64,000 nucleotides of DNA from Letharia columbiana (taxonomy: Eukaryota > Ascomycota > Lecanoromycetes > Lecanorales > Parmeliaceae). The notes beneath the pieces were generated by a model that was given only the letters and a program-made list of their open reading frames with translations, was not told the DNA's origin and searched no databases. The first letter of the stretch is position 1, and every line of letters begins with the position of its first letter. Below are positions 1 through 10,700 of the stretch, piece by piece. Where the stretch lies: the NCBI RefSeq assembly GCF_014066305.1, contig NW_023501094.1, forward strand, positions 124,001-188,000, given 5' to 3'. Made by a program: the position numbers and the translations under genes.

Positions 1-150
1 GAAGCCAATGCCATTGGCCAGCTCTTTCTTGATGTCACCCATGATCTCTGTCCATGCGTTGGCCGCTTCTCTGCTCAATGCCAGCCTCTTCTTGGGCTTT
101 TGGTGGGCTCTTCTTTCGAGTCGTGACTCGTGAATGTGATCAGATGTTTC
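1..150 (-). CDS. C-terminally truncated fragment of an unidentified gene
   Basis: The minus strand is open from about position 170 to the window edge and encodes a charged stretch containing RLALSREAANAWTEIMGDIK, which has protein-like composition. No in-frame ATG lies between an upstream stop and this stretch, so it is probably an internal or second exon. A CTGAC-type branch site followed by AG occurs just upstream, near 130-155. The rest of the gene lies beyond position 1. I do not recognise the family, and the exon start is a guess. Confidence 0.3.
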
Positions 151-834
151 GTCAGCTACAGAACTTATTGACTACTCTAGTAGCATAATTGATGAAGCTT
201 GATCATTCTAAGGCCCAGGGAAAGCTAAGATTTCGAGGATGAAGGATACAATATTTTCCTAGACTAACTACTGAAACAGCTCTCAACCTGTCACTCGAGA
301 ACAGTCCAGCTCCAAAGTAAAAGCATTAACTGACGGGCCTACTCGAAGGTCGCAACGAAGACAGCCACTCGTGATTGATTTCATTCACTCTGGCCAATTC
401 CCAAGGTGTTGTGCGTATTGCGATGGCTTTCAGAACATCAAACAATGTTGGCCGAGCAGGCTTTACCTATCTCTGTCGCGTGGAACCGAGAACTGGAGAG
501 GCTTAGCGCCATCTTTTAGCTCCCGCTCTCTTGAATCGCTAGTCACTTTTAGGCTCTAGTCGAGGAGCAATTGGACAAGTCGTTTCTGTAAGGGTACCCT
601 TTTTGTAACCACGACGACTTGAACGTCGACGGAGCTCTCACCAGGATTCCACCAATTCGCGTAAACCTATAACATCTGATGCTATGAGATTGCCAACACT
701 AGCATGACTTCGACACGCTGATGGTCAATCTAAAGTAAAGGCCATAACCCGCTCCGTCTGGCCTCACGAGGGAGTACCTAGCTCGGGGATCCAAGATTTC
801 TCAAGGACCTCCAGGTAACTCCCCGGGCTACATC
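151..834. other. Intergenic, no gene recognised
   Basis: About 680 bases upstream of the mannosyltransferase gene. Short ORFs here (for example 371-559) show no recognisable protein features. It presumably holds the promoter and 5' UTR of the gene starting at 835. Confidence 0.5.
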
Positions 835-2022
835 ATGGCTCTACCCAGATCAATACGACGGACATCTCCTATAACCCTGATATTGGCAGCTGTACTGTCC
901 TTCGGCTTCCTCGTCTTCCTCTTTGCTCCATCGTCCAATTCAGGTGCAGTCTCGACCGCCAAGCGAAAAATCGCCAATGCCGCCGCTCATCCTCTATCAC
1001 CTCCCACCGCTCCATTCGTAAAGCCAGATGCCTCGCTCAATGGCCTGAGCAAACCGCCGCCGGTCGTCCATTACCACCTTAACAATGTCACGACCACCGC
1101 CGACCCTATCGGCAACCAAGAAACCGTCCTCATCCTTACACCTCTCGCTCGATTCTATCAGGGCTACTGGAACAACCTCCTCGCACTCTCATACCCACAC
1201 TCTCTGATCGCGCTTGGTTTCATCATCCCTAAAACCAAGGAAGGCCATACTGCAACCGCGGCACTACAAGCTGCCATAGCAACCACTCAACAAGGCCCAG
1301 AAGGCAAGCGGTTTGCAAGCGTGACAATCCTGAGGCAAGACTTTGATCCGCCAATTTCTTCACAAGACGAGTCAGAGAGGCATAAGAAGGAGAATCAAAA
1401 GGCGCGGCGAGCGGCCATGTCCCGAGCTCGAAACTCACTTTTATTCACGACCCTTGGTCCTTCCACCTCTTGGGTTCTATGGCTGGATGCTGACATTGTC
1501 GAGACACCTCCAACATTGATACAAGACCTAGCTTTCCATGACAAACCTGTACTTGTGCCGAATTGCTTCCAAAGATTTACCAATGAAGAAAACAAGCCCG
1601 ACACAAGGCCATACGACTACAATTCGTGGCAGGATAGTCAGGTAGCTGCAGATATGGCGAGGGATATGGGACCGGAAGATATTATTTTCGAAGGCTACGC
1701 GGATGTTGCGACATATAGAACATTGATGGCTATGACAGCAGACAGGTCAGAGACTCGAAATCAGCAGGCCATAATACCACTAGATGGTGTTGGAGGTACG
1801 GCACTTTTGGTAAAGGCAGAAGTACATCGAGACGGAGCCATGTTCCCACCATTTCCATTCTACCACCTAATAGAGACGGAGGGTTTCGCAAAGATGGCGA
1901 GAAGATTAGGTTGGGGATGTTTTGGTCTACCGAATTATTTCGTGAGCACTTTTCGAAGATATCCGGAGAGCCAGGCCGGGAGTGCTGACATAATTCTTTA
2001 GGTATACCACTATAACGAGTAG
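835..2022 (+). CDS. mnn9: Mannan polymerase subunit, Anp1/Mnn9/Van1 family (glycosyltransferase family 62)
   Basis: Type II Golgi membrane protein of the alpha-1,6-mannosyltransferase complex that extends the N-glycan mannan backbone. Residues about 12-31 form the signal anchor. The lumenal domain carries ETVLILTPLARFYQGYW, the DxD-containing WLDADIVE and the EGYADVATYRTLMA block, all typical of the family. Two exons: 835-1941 and 2002-2022. The 60-nt intron (GTGAGC, CTGAC branch, TTTAG) must be removed to restore the conserved family ending LPNYFVYHYNE; read-through gives a false tail ending at 2001. The predicted protein is 375 aa. The resemblance is best to the Mnn9 branch (the segment VHYHLNNVTTTADP before the domain), but Anp1 or Van1 cannot be excluded by eye. 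Family assignment is firm; the subgroup is inferred. Confidence 0.85.
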
Positions 2023-2970
2023 TGTACGGCACTGACTATTTCTTTTTGTATGAGGGCACCATTTGTCACTTCCTATTCCACCTGTCGGGCTACTACAGGT
2101 TTGCATATGCAGAAGCAAGGCCATTCCCGGAGTTATATGGAGGGACGAAAAGCCACAGGTAGAACGGCTTTGTGCATGTTATATTACCGGGACCGAATGC
2201 AGATATCATCTAAATTTTCATGCCAACGTCACTCTATATTTTGGATGACTGCAAAAATGCCCTTTTGCGTCTCGTTTCACAAAAATCACTGCGAATATAC
2301 CTCTTGCGCTGTTCACACGCTATGCACACTTCGCTCGATCTTCCAGACAGTTTCTTAGTCCATTTCTCATTTTGATTGATTCAGTCGAACCCTATTCCTT
2401 TCAGAATATAAAACATCATCACCCCGATCCAGGCGGAAAGTAACCCTGGGGGAGTTCTAGCATTTGAACACTATCGGTTCCATATCCAATACTTAACGTT
2501 GTGCTCGCCCGCTAGGCACGGTATCACGAAAAGGTGACGATCAAAACGGATGGTATAAATCTTCAGAATCCTGACAATTAGCAGCATCAGCGAGGAATTT
2601 TTGCGCCATTCAATATTTCCCTTGAAGAAAATCAATCATAAACGACGATTTATCCTGGTTGATGCTATTCCTCGCCTTCCGCAATGTTGAAACCTCAAAA
2701 CGAAGCCACGGTAGGGGCGACTCGCAAATGTCGCTTCAGGGTTGTGGAACCGTTTGAAGTTCTGTTTCGTCTCGTATATTCTTTGCGATGAGCTAATTGT
2801 CAATCTCGGGCAGACAAACACTCCTAGCGACCTCTTTCTGACGGGTCGCTTGTACCTCCGATCAATCTTCTATCAAAATTCGTTCTATAAGCTTCATCCC
2901 CATCAACATCTCTCCAACTCACCAAATCGTCCTCAGCCATTATCAATCTAGTATCGCCACAGCGTCAGCA
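2023..2970. other. Intergenic, 3' and 5' flanks
   Basis: About 950 bases between two co-directional genes. Small ORFs on both strands overlap one another and show no family motifs. The last 100 bases are C/T-rich as in fungal leaders and include a TATAA at 2886-2890. Confidence 0.5.
2886..2890 (+). promoter_or_regulatory. Candidate TATA box for the secreted-protein gene
   Basis: TATAA lies 81 bases before the ATG at 2971 and is followed by a C/T-rich leader. Position and context suit a fungal core promoter, but the motif is short and could be chance. Confidence 0.3.
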
Positions 2971-4281
2971 ATGACTTTCCCTCTATCACTCCTACTTATC
3001 TCCATCCTCACACTCATCAATTCCACTTTCTCCGCCACCATTCTGCCTGCCTCTCTCGATCATAATGTCTACAGCCATTTCAAACCTCAGGGAGAAGCTC
3101 CGCCATACGTCCCTCCCCAAACCAACTCCCGAAGCGCAAGCCTAACCTCCAGCCGAATCTCACACATCCAAACCTCCTCTGCTGCCCCTGCCAGATCCAC
3201 AACCGTCTCCCACCGTGGCGCTGGTGACCCTGTACGTATTTCCGGAGCACATATTTCCCCTTTTGGAGCAAATCTTGAGTCTTGAGAAATGTCTCGAGAG
3301 TTTTCACTCTCGAAACATGTTTCAAGGCTCGATATACCTCTACATATAGGTAATACTGACGACGAAATTGTAATCTAGTGCGGTCCACAAGGCAATCAAA
3401 CGGATTTCGAATCCACCCTCAATACCTGCGGCCAGATAAATACGACCTACACCGACGCCCCCAGTATATATGGCGTGCAATGCCTCAACACGAATCCGAG
3501 CTGGAATCAGAGTATTAATACTACATCCTGCGCCAGCAACATTAACGACATTTGCGCTGCGATAGTCTCGAGTCAAGTAACCGCATCACAATGGACTTGG
3601 TCGAGTGGGGTATGCCTAAATTTTCTCCTTCTTGCTCTATCAGCCCCCAAGCATGATGAGAAATAAGCTCTAAATTGAGTGTTGACACAGGGTCCTAATT
3701 GTACAGTGGGCATCTGGTTCAATCCCCGCCCCGCCGCATCACCCTTACTCCAACGGAAAAATTGCCGCACTGATATCTACCAGCTGATGCAATCGACCTG
3801 TTTCCCATCTCAAGGCAGGCAATTCAACGTCGCGGCTGTGAATTTGCGCACTCTACCCGATGTGAGAACGAAGTAAGGCACTTTTCGGAGTTCTTCCTTC
3901 CTGCTCGAGACTGCTTTGCAAGTCGCGGGACATGTTGCAGGAACTCATTCAATATGTCACCCTTTTTACTTCTCAAATATGTCATACTATCTAAAATGTT
4001 GTCTACGGGTCGGAAGGCTGACTCCGAAATGCGCTAGTGGCTCGCAGGTCGATCCGGGGTATCCAAGTTATATCATCGTGCCGGAGACGTATGATAACAT
4101 CTACAATGGTACGCCCGCTGCTGACGAGCCTTCGGATGGGGATGAGGAGGGGGGCGGGGAGGGTGAGGAGGAGGGGGGTGAGGAGGCGGAATATGCAGGA
4201 GGAAATGAAGAGGGGGGAGGGGAAGGGGAGAATGCGGAGGGGAACGAGGAGGGTGAGGGTGAGGGTGAGAATAGTAACTGA
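2971..4281 (+). CDS. Secreted cysteine-containing protein with acidic Gly/Glu tail
   Basis: Proposed exons 2971-3231, 3379-3609, 3691-3861 and 4048-4281, all joined in phase 0 (about 298 aa). The start gives a clear signal peptide (MTFPLSLLLISILTLINSTF SA). A Ser/Thr/Pro-rich segment follows, then a region with several Cys, many N-glycosylation sequons (NQT, NTT, NQS, NTT, NCT) and GPNCTVGIWFNPRP. The C-terminus is an acidic tail of EEGGGEGE-type repeats. Introns 1 and 2 have clear borders. The junction of exons 3 and 4 is less sure: a second donor (GTAAGG) lies at 3873, and an extra exon could sit between 3900 and 3960. I do not recognise the domain. It is likely extracellular or wall-associated. 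Confidence 0.55.
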
Positions 4282-4540
4282 ATTTGGAGAAGGGTGAAAG
4301 AGACTCGAGCGTTTTCGTGGTGGTCAAGAGCCTAAGATTACATAGAAATATATATAGACGCATCCAGTGCAGTCGGCTATCGCATTCACATCACGTATCG
4401 AATTTGATGGCCTTCCTATTCTGAGCCTCTGCGCTATTTGTCCAGCTGTCCACAAACACCTTGCTCATTCGCTAAACCGCGCAATCCAATCCGCCTCTTT
4501 TGCACTATTCCCTCCTTGACCGAACACCACCCCCATCTAT

Positions 4541-5103
4541 TTAACCGCCACCCCACCTCCTCTCCCCACACCAAAATCGGACCAAACTCTCCCCGCCAAT
4601 CTTATCCCCACCCTTCAACAGCGTCGCTATATCCACATTGAACGGACTATCCACCTCCGGATACGCAAGCAACTGGTGTACAGCCTCCAATGTAGATGTG
4701 AGCGTGTACGCAGGTGACCACGACGTTTTCAAGAGGTCGAGGCAGATTTCGCCGGTTTTGAAATCCACGTTTGGGTGGCAGATGGGCGTTGTGAAGGTGA
4801 TCTTGGGCGGGGCGAGCGGGTAGGAGGGCGGGATGAGGATGTCGAGGTGCCAGAGACCGGCTAGCGGGGGGGGGGAGGGGTGGTTCAGTGGTGGAGCTGG
4901 AGAAAAAATGGGTGGGTGAAGATAGATTACCTTCGTAAGCTGTACCAGGGAAACCCTTCATGACGGCTTCCCAGTGCAGTATCTCGGCTTCTGACGCGGG
5001 GCTGAGGGATTGGAGGATCGGGGATGGATCTTCGACGATGGATTTGAGCTCTTGGAGGAGGCGTTTGGTGGCGGGGGTGTGGGGGAGCGGGAGGTGGCCA
5101 TTG
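4541..5103 (-). CDS. pex4: Ubiquitin-conjugating enzyme E2, peroxin-4 like
   Basis: E2 enzyme that in peroxisome biogenesis mono-ubiquitinates the import receptor Pex5 for recycling. The fold is readable: N-terminal helix TKRLLQELKSI, the ILHWEAVMKGFPGTAYE strand region, then HPN and the catalytic Cys in TGEICLDLLKTSWSPAYTL. The end, SPFNVDIATLL and RFWCGERRW, resembles fungal Pex4. Exon 2 is 4541-4860; exon 1 ends at 4932, splitting one codon. The 71-nt intron has GTAATC and a C-rich region ending in CTAG. The only good ATG (5103) is in a different frame from the E2 helix. One extra C in the C5 run (plus-strand G5, 5073-5077) would join them. Otherwise the true start is in an undetected upstream exon. 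Confidence 0.72.
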
Positions 5104-5805
5104 TGGGAGCGATGGTTGGTGGATTGATCCAAGATTGATGGGAGGTGTGTTCTTTGCGGGAATGTTTTCCTCTCAATGTATAGCTCAGCTCGATCTTTTG
5201 TTTGGTCGGAATCTGGGGAAGCTTGGCGCTGGACCTCGGCTGTTTGGGTGCCCTTGCACCACTCGCTCTCGACGACAGGTAAGTCTTGATCACACGACTT
5301 TGAAGAAGAACCAAGACAAACCCATCATGCATCTATGGGTCTATGGGTCTCCAATCATCTACTCTCTCCAGGACCAGGCTCATGACAACGCTTGTTCGAT
5401 GAAATCACATTCTTTAAACCATGGGAACCCAGAGCAGGCTTATGTTTTAAGTCCTTGTGCAGACTGTGTTCCATTGAACGAGGACCTACGTCTCGCTTTC
5501 TCAGTACTACCGACTTGTGTACCATAACCTGCTATCATCCTCTGCGCTTTTGTGGACCGACTGTGACGAGTCTCATTTACCTAGCTGGTTCTAGGATCTT
5601 TACTTCATGCGGAGACATACCAGCTAAGGTCGTTAAGCCTGTAGGTAGGTACTGCTAAGGCTGCAACAAGCATAATACTTGATCATTCAGTTCAGTCTGG
5701 GAAAGAGCCGCAATTTTCCAGATACATGTTGAGCACCTCTGCTGCGTGGTTTTCTTTGAAAAGTCTGATCTCCAAATTCCAAACCCCTGACTTCGCAGCA
5801 CTGAC
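5104..5805. other. Intergenic, no gene recognised
   Basis: About 700 bases between the divergent start of the E2 gene and the end of a small minus-strand ORF. Plus-strand ORFs (5135-5527, 5392-5658) show no recognisable motif and are probably chance. Confidence 0.4.
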
Positions 5806-6036
5806 TTAATTCCTGCTCCAATCATGAAGAGCAACTTCCAGCATGACCAGAGCTTCCTCACGATCAAAAGTGCCAATAGCTCTCCGGTACTTCCCATCCC
5901 AACGGTCCAAAAGCTCCTTGTTTTCCACCCTTAAGAGCCGAGAATTCATGGGCGTCGAGATAAGACCAGAAAGCCGAACCTGTTCCCCCCCGGGTATGTC
6001 CCTCCATTATTGCTCCTTACCTCGCTGGCTGGTCAT
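5806..6036 (-). CDS. Small hypothetical protein, frame broken at a G run
   Basis: On the minus strand a short ATG exon (MTSQRG, from 6036) can be spliced over a roughly 41-nt GT-AG intron to the segment SAFWSYLDAHEFSALK. After a one-base frame change at the GGG at 5928-5930 this continues as ENKELLDRWDGKYRRAIG and ends HDWSRN at 5806. The composition looks like a real soluble helical protein of about 60 residues. The intron is very short and has no good branch site, and the frame change needs one base removed. I do not recognise the family. It may be a fragment of a larger gene. Confidence 0.33.
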
Positions 6037-6499
6037 GCAGCAATAAATACTGCAGTCTCCCTCCCGGCGTGGGTTATGGGCGAGGACAAGCCAAAACCTA
6101 ACCATGGGTCAGTTCCTTTTAGGCTTGCGCTGGAGTGCAGAATGTATTGCACTCTTCGCGCGGTTGTGGTATAGCGGCAGAGGCGTGCAGGGGTTTTTGA
6201 GAGGCTTGCTATTTGCTATCTAGCCACTGAGGCGCGAGACGTTCATGTTTCGAGGGTTTTCCTTCACCCCTGGAAACGATTATATAGAGCTCACGATCTG
6301 ATCTAGTACTTCTTGGTCCCGCTCATTTTTGAATTTCGCTGTCTCCGGAGTTCGGACTTGTCTCCAGGTGAGCTATAATTGCATGCAGATGGCGATAGTG
6401 GGGTCAGAAGGCCTGATACTACTAAAGGCTTGCCTCCCAAATCACCTCTTCCCTTTCATTTATTTCTTGATCAACTACCGCTAACAGGACTTAGCCCCC

Positions 6500-6990
6500 C
6501 CCCTTTCGGCCTCATCGAAGACTCAACCGGTATTCGCAAATTCTGGAATACGGTCTGGCCTATCCTCCCTCGCAAGCTTTTCCTCGGCTACAGCAATGCG
6601 CTCGTCGAACTCCTCGCTATCGAACGTGGGACACCGCTATCTTCATACACGACACTCTGCTTTACAATGGTTTCATTAACCTTTCTCCACGCACTGACCA
6701 CCTACGTCTTACTCTACAGGCCGAGCCATATTCTAGGATCGATTCGCCATGTGGTTCCTCTGCATTGCCGTGGAAGCACCAGCGATCCAATTCAAGGATT
6801 TTGTCATTTGGGGTTACCAGAGAACTTTCGTAGCTGACAATAAAGCCGAGGGATCCATTTGTGATCGCACGAGAAGTAAGGAGGGGACAACGGTTCAGGA
6901 CGACGGCTGGGGGTGGTACTCGATCGCAAGATTCATCTTCACAGTGTGCTGGCTGTGGTATATGCATAAGCTTCTTCGAGCCAGATGTAT
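6500..6990 (+). pseudogene. Wax-synthase-like membrane acyltransferase relic
   Basis: The segment PPPFGLIEDSTGIRKFWNTV, followed by hydrophobic stretches (TMVSLTFLHALTTYVLLY), resembles the wax synthase-like domain of fungal membrane O-acyltransferases (usual pattern PPLFG..S+R+FWgr.WHQ). The match continues as FLCIAVEAPAIQFKDFVIWG but in the next frame, from the ATG at 6749. Removing one C at 6747-6748 joins the two parts. The N-terminal membrane segments expected of a full-length family member (about 350-450 aa) were not found upstream. Either a decayed fragment or a gene with a sequence error. The alternative of a 67-nt intron (GTTTCA to TTCTAG) was considered but has a weak donor. Confidence 0.45.
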
Positions 6991-7437
6991 TTGAGACTTG
7001 AAGAACTTAGTCCGTTGCCTTTTTTGGCCTTGCGGCCGGTGTTTGAGTATCTGAAGGAAAACGTATTTCATGAGTTGAATCTTTTGTCAGAGGTAAGTAA
7101 ATGCTCCTTCGCTGGTGATCAGATGGCCACCCCTGCTTTCTGGGTGAGATATCCTTGGGAGCGGCCGCTTTGCTAGTTGAAATTACTGTATGTGAATGTA
7201 TCAATGAGACTATGCCATTTTGCAGTTTCCATGTCCACTTTCCGCACGGACACTACCTAGCGTGTAGAAAGTGAGCCGAGATGGGAGAAGCCTGTTGTTG
7301 TTTTTAGTGAATGCAGTATTTGGATCTTGTGACTCGGAGATACCTCTGCGGCGGTGGGGGATTTTGAAGTGCTAAAACATCGTGGAATTGCTTATGCTGA
7401 TTTTTCAAATGGGAACTCCAGAGTACAGTCTCCCGAA
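6991..7437. other. Intergenic, no gene recognised
   Basis: About 450 bases between the acyltransferase relic and the stop of the PTPA gene. Overlapping short ORFs only. Confidence 0.45.
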
Positions 7438-8718
7438 TCAGTCAAACGGCACCCTCCTCAGCCCATCCCCCTCCCCTCTTTTCTTGGCCTCCTGCGCCGC
7501 AGCAACAGTGCTCGGAATCTTGATCCCACAGCAGTCACCCCAAGCATCATCTCTATGCACATGCCCCACTCCATTCTCGCCCACCGTCAGTTCTCCACCT
7601 TCATTCTCCTCACTCTCGGGTGCGACTCCCGCGTCTTCCTCCCTACTCATGCCCTCCTCTGCAGGCACCAGACTGCCAAATAGGAAATGCTGCATAACAG
7701 GCAACTTCCCCAATACTTCTTTCACAAACATGCGGCGCATGCCTTGTTCCACTTTCTCCCAATTCTTGGCGGCTGAGATGTCGTCGAGCATTGGCTGTGT
7801 CCATTTGAGGCCTTTGACGGTTTTCGAGGCCATGGTGAAGCGGACCATGTCTAGGTAAAGGTACTCATCGCCCTCTTCTTCGAGCATGATTTCATTATGA
7901 ATACTCAGCGGTCTTATGTAAGGATGATGTAGCAGCTGCGATGCGCCAAAGAGGAAGGGGAGGAAGTGGTAGTCGTCGAGACCCCAGACACCGTGCGAGC
8001 CGGCGGGCTCGAGGTAATAAGTGCTCTGTAACCTCCGCAGAGTTTTGATGTAGCGAGGGAAGACAGCCAAAGTGAGCGCTGAAAATGTGGATGTGGGGAG
8101 CAGCGAGAGTCGGTTGAGGCAGAGAAGCCACATAACGAAGTTGAGCTCATGGCCGGATCCATAATCTATGCGTTGTCTGTTTCCAAAAGAGTGATAAAGG
8201 TAAATCGAGGCTTCTTCGATCGACGACTGAGAGTGCAAACCAAGGCGTTGATGCCAGGACTGGCTCTGGCTTGAGATGCTGTCTATGAAATCACGAAAGG
8301 CAGGGTTGCCGAAGCGCGAACCACCTTGGTCGCCAGGCGGACACCGAGTTATTGTTTCCTCGATCGAGTCGAGTATGGAGAGTATCTTATGAATGCTTGG
8401 GTGTGTGGTCGGAACATCGACCGAGGAGATTTTCTTGTCTGTTGCCGACTCGGAGAGGGAAAAGACGAAGGAGAGGATGAGGGAGTATGTTGGAGATGAG
8501 AGGAAGATAGCATGGTCGTGGGAGGACAAGATACGTCGGGTGGGCTCTTGGAAGATCAGAATGGATGAGTCTGGTGGAGGTGGAAGGTTTGGTGTCCCTG
8601 GTACTGGGAGAGCGTTCTGCGAAGGAGCTTTCTTGCGGGGGATGAGACGCGGGAGCTTTCTATGGCCATCTGGGCTTATTGGATTGGGCACGGAACACGT
8701 GCCGATCGTTGAAGGCAT
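7438..8718 (-). CDS. rrd1: Serine/threonine-protein phosphatase 2A activator (PTPA, RRD1/RRD2 family)
   Basis: Peptidyl-prolyl isomerase that activates PP2A-type phosphatases. Single exon, 426 aa from the ATG at 8718; an in-frame TTG two codons upstream is not a start. Family blocks are clear: RIDYGSGHELNFVMWLLCLN, GVWGLDDYHFLPFLFGASQL, and PVMQHFLFGSL. The long C-terminal extension (GHVHRDDAWGDCCGIKIPS) fits my memory of the fungal RRD1 branch rather than RRD2, but that choice is from recall only. The gene ends 430 bases from the acyltransferase relic and starts about 180 bases from the divergently transcribed RRP46 gene, so the two may share a promoter region. Confidence 0.87.
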   Translation of the reverse strand: MPSTIGTCSVPNPISPDGHRKLPRLIPRKKAPSQNALPVPGTPNLPPPPDSSILIFQEPTRRILSSHDHAIFLSSPTYSLILSFVFSLSESATDKKISSVDVPTTHPSIHKILSILDSIEETITRCPPGDQGGSRFGNPAFRDFIDSISSQSQSWHQRLGLHSQSSIEEASIYLYHSFGNRQRIDYGSGHELNFVMWLLCLNRLSLLPTSTFSALTLAVFPRYIKTLRRLQSTYYLEPAGSHGVWGLDDYHFLPFLFGASQLLHHPYIRPLSIHNEIMLEEEGDEYLYLDMVRFTMASKTVKGLKWTQPMLDDISAAKNWEKVEQGMRRMFVKEVLGKLPVMQHFLFGSLVPAEEGMSREEDAGVAPESEENEGGELTVGENGVGHVHRDDAWGDCCGIKIPSTVAAAQEAKKRGEGDGLRRVPFD

Positions 8719-8895
8719 ATCCAAGATTTTGTTTGCCTACTGAAGTGGATCATTCGCGTTGTAAACATAATCATTTTGTCAGAGAGAGTCACCAGAAACT
8801 TGGGTTTGGGATCTGAGCGCTGGGTAGCCACAGTGAAAGTTTTTCAACAAGGGCAAATTTGTGACTTCACACAAACACAAAGTTTCCAACTTTCA

Positions 8896-9753
8896 ATGGC
8901 AAACATTACGTTGTCCCCACTGTACCGCGCAGATGGCTCTGCAAAATACTCAAAAGCCGGCTACTCCGTGATCGCTGCCGTCAGTGGTCCCATTGAGGTG
9001 CAGAGAAGAGATGAGTTGCCCGAAGAAGCAGCTGTTGACATTGCGGTAAGGCCAGCTGCCGGTGTAGGTGGTAAGTATCGGGTCGCAGTCCCATGAGGGA
9101 AATATTTGCTGATACAGATCTAGGGTTACGAGAAAGGCATCTCGAATCCATTATTCAAAACACCCTCCGCCGTGTCATACTAGTCTCAGCACACCCACGC
9201 AGTCTGATCCAATTCACGCTACAAATCGTTACCAGCCCAGAAGATGGCACTGTCACTGGCAATCTGCCCCAAGCTGCTTCTGTAGGCTCTTAGCATATGT
9301 AAGGTGCTTGCTCGATCTAACGAAAAGATCCAGAATCTCCCAGTCCTACCCGCTCTCTTGCAGGCCTCGATCTTGGCTCTGATCTCGACCTCCATACCCC
9401 TTTCGATGACATTGACAGCAACGCTCGTTGCTGTCAACTCAAATGATACACTGATACCTGACCCCTCGGTGCAACAGATAAAGCTGGCATCTTCCATTCA
9501 TGTCCTCGCATTTTCGTCACATGGGGAATTACTGGTCGTAGAAAGCGAGGGTGACTTTACGATGGACACGTGGGAAGAAGTCTACCAGAAAGCTAAGTTG
9601 ATCTGTCACGGAGAAGAGGAATATAAAGGCGAAAGCGAAAGCGAAGACATGAGCATGAACTCGGAAGATGTCTCAAACCTGGAAAATGTCCTGAAAGACG
9701 CCGTCGAAAGAAAGATCGCCAAGTCGCAAAGATGGAAGGAGAGTATGGGCTGA
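8896..9753 (+). CDS. rrp46: Exosome complex component RRP46 (RNase PH-like)
   Basis: Ring subunit of the RNA exosome, which degrades and trims RNA 3' ends in nucleus and cytoplasm. Exons 8896-9070, 9118-9281 and 9334-9753 (252 aa). Exon 2 may instead begin at 9124, removing two residues. Intron 2 has a CTAAC branch site. The RNase PH fold shows in LYRADGSAKYSKAGYSVIAA, RERHLESIIQNTLRRVIL and PALLQASILALISTSIPLSM, with a Ser/Glu-rich C-terminus. The catalytic residues of bacterial RNase PH are not conserved, as is usual for eukaryotic ring subunits. RRP41/RRP46 ambiguity is resolved mainly by the SPLYRADGSA start. Confidence 0.83.
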
Positions 9754-10700
9754 AGACTAGAACAAAGATATCGATTGATGAATGGAAGCTCTTATGAGAC
9801 TGTGGTGGATCCTAAGACTGACCACAAATCTCAAGGTCGGAGAGCCAATCATTGAAATGCAATAATGACAAAGACGTCGAAGAGCGTGGGCGAATTATAC
9901 GCCGGAAGAGACACAGAGATAGCGATCTGTCTATCAGATCTGGACCGGCACCAGAGGCATCGATCAAACCTGATCGCCTTGGTGATATCGTTTTAGTTTG
10001 GACCTTCCATACGCATGCAGCATTATCTCGGGCCCCAGAAATGGCGTTGAATTGGAGCCAATTTGGGGGTTGCGGAAGGTTTCGCTCACAAGACGCCAGC
10101 AAAACCAGTGCAAGTACATTTCTCCAAAGACGCATCTTTACCGTGGATTGGTAGGAGTCAGGACACTATCACAAGCGTTGGTGTCTTGGTCATCTTGGTC
10201 ATCATGTAGGTGCTTTTGGTGGTGAATGCGCTTAAAGTACTCGTATGCAGTCCTCCACTCAATTAGAACTCGTAATTTGTACAAATAGTTAGACCCTCTT
10301 GACCTGGCCGAAGCGTTGATATAAGGTACTCTCTCTACCTTGGTGTCAAGTCAAGTCAAGTCAGAGTCCTTCATTCATTGACATTGAATTCCCATCAAAG
10401 GTCGTGTCTGCCGGGCGAAGTTGACAGGCGTTTGCCCGAGGCCCGGCCCCGATCTTTCTTTTTTTTCTTTGGCTGCCGGATCCATCTCCGAGTGATCAAA
10501 TCATCACGCATTCCTACACCATCATTTGGTAAACATCTCTCGTCATTCATCTCTATGTTGCTCCTTCAACTGTCCCATTCGCCATTTGCTGGCCACTTTG
10601 CTTTCCAAAGTGAGAGGCAGGCTTGGCCTCTCGTCTTTCAACCTAGTGCCTTTCTCCAATCGTGACACTTAATAATACGGATACTCGGGGATCTGACAGG
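9754..10700. other. Intergenic and NAD kinase 5' region
   Basis: About 950 bases. The stretch from 10340 to 10700 is C/T-rich and contains GTCAA direct repeats near 10345-10360, consistent with promoter and leader of the downstream gene. ORFs on both strands at 9812-10225 show no recognisable features. Confidence 0.5.

Noticed and set aside
4073..4363. Pro/His-rich minus-strand ORF
   Set aside because: It is the antisense shadow of the Gly/Glu repeat in the secreted-protein gene.
6155..6190. GTTGTGGTATAGCGG resembles the 5' part of a tRNA
   Set aside because: No matching anticodon arm, T arm or acceptor 3' strand within 100 bases.
6668..6734. 67-nt intron to repair the wax-synthase-like frame
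   Set aside because: Donor GTTTCA is weak and the intron would remove a hydrophobic segment that matches the family; a one-base change at 6747 explains the data better.
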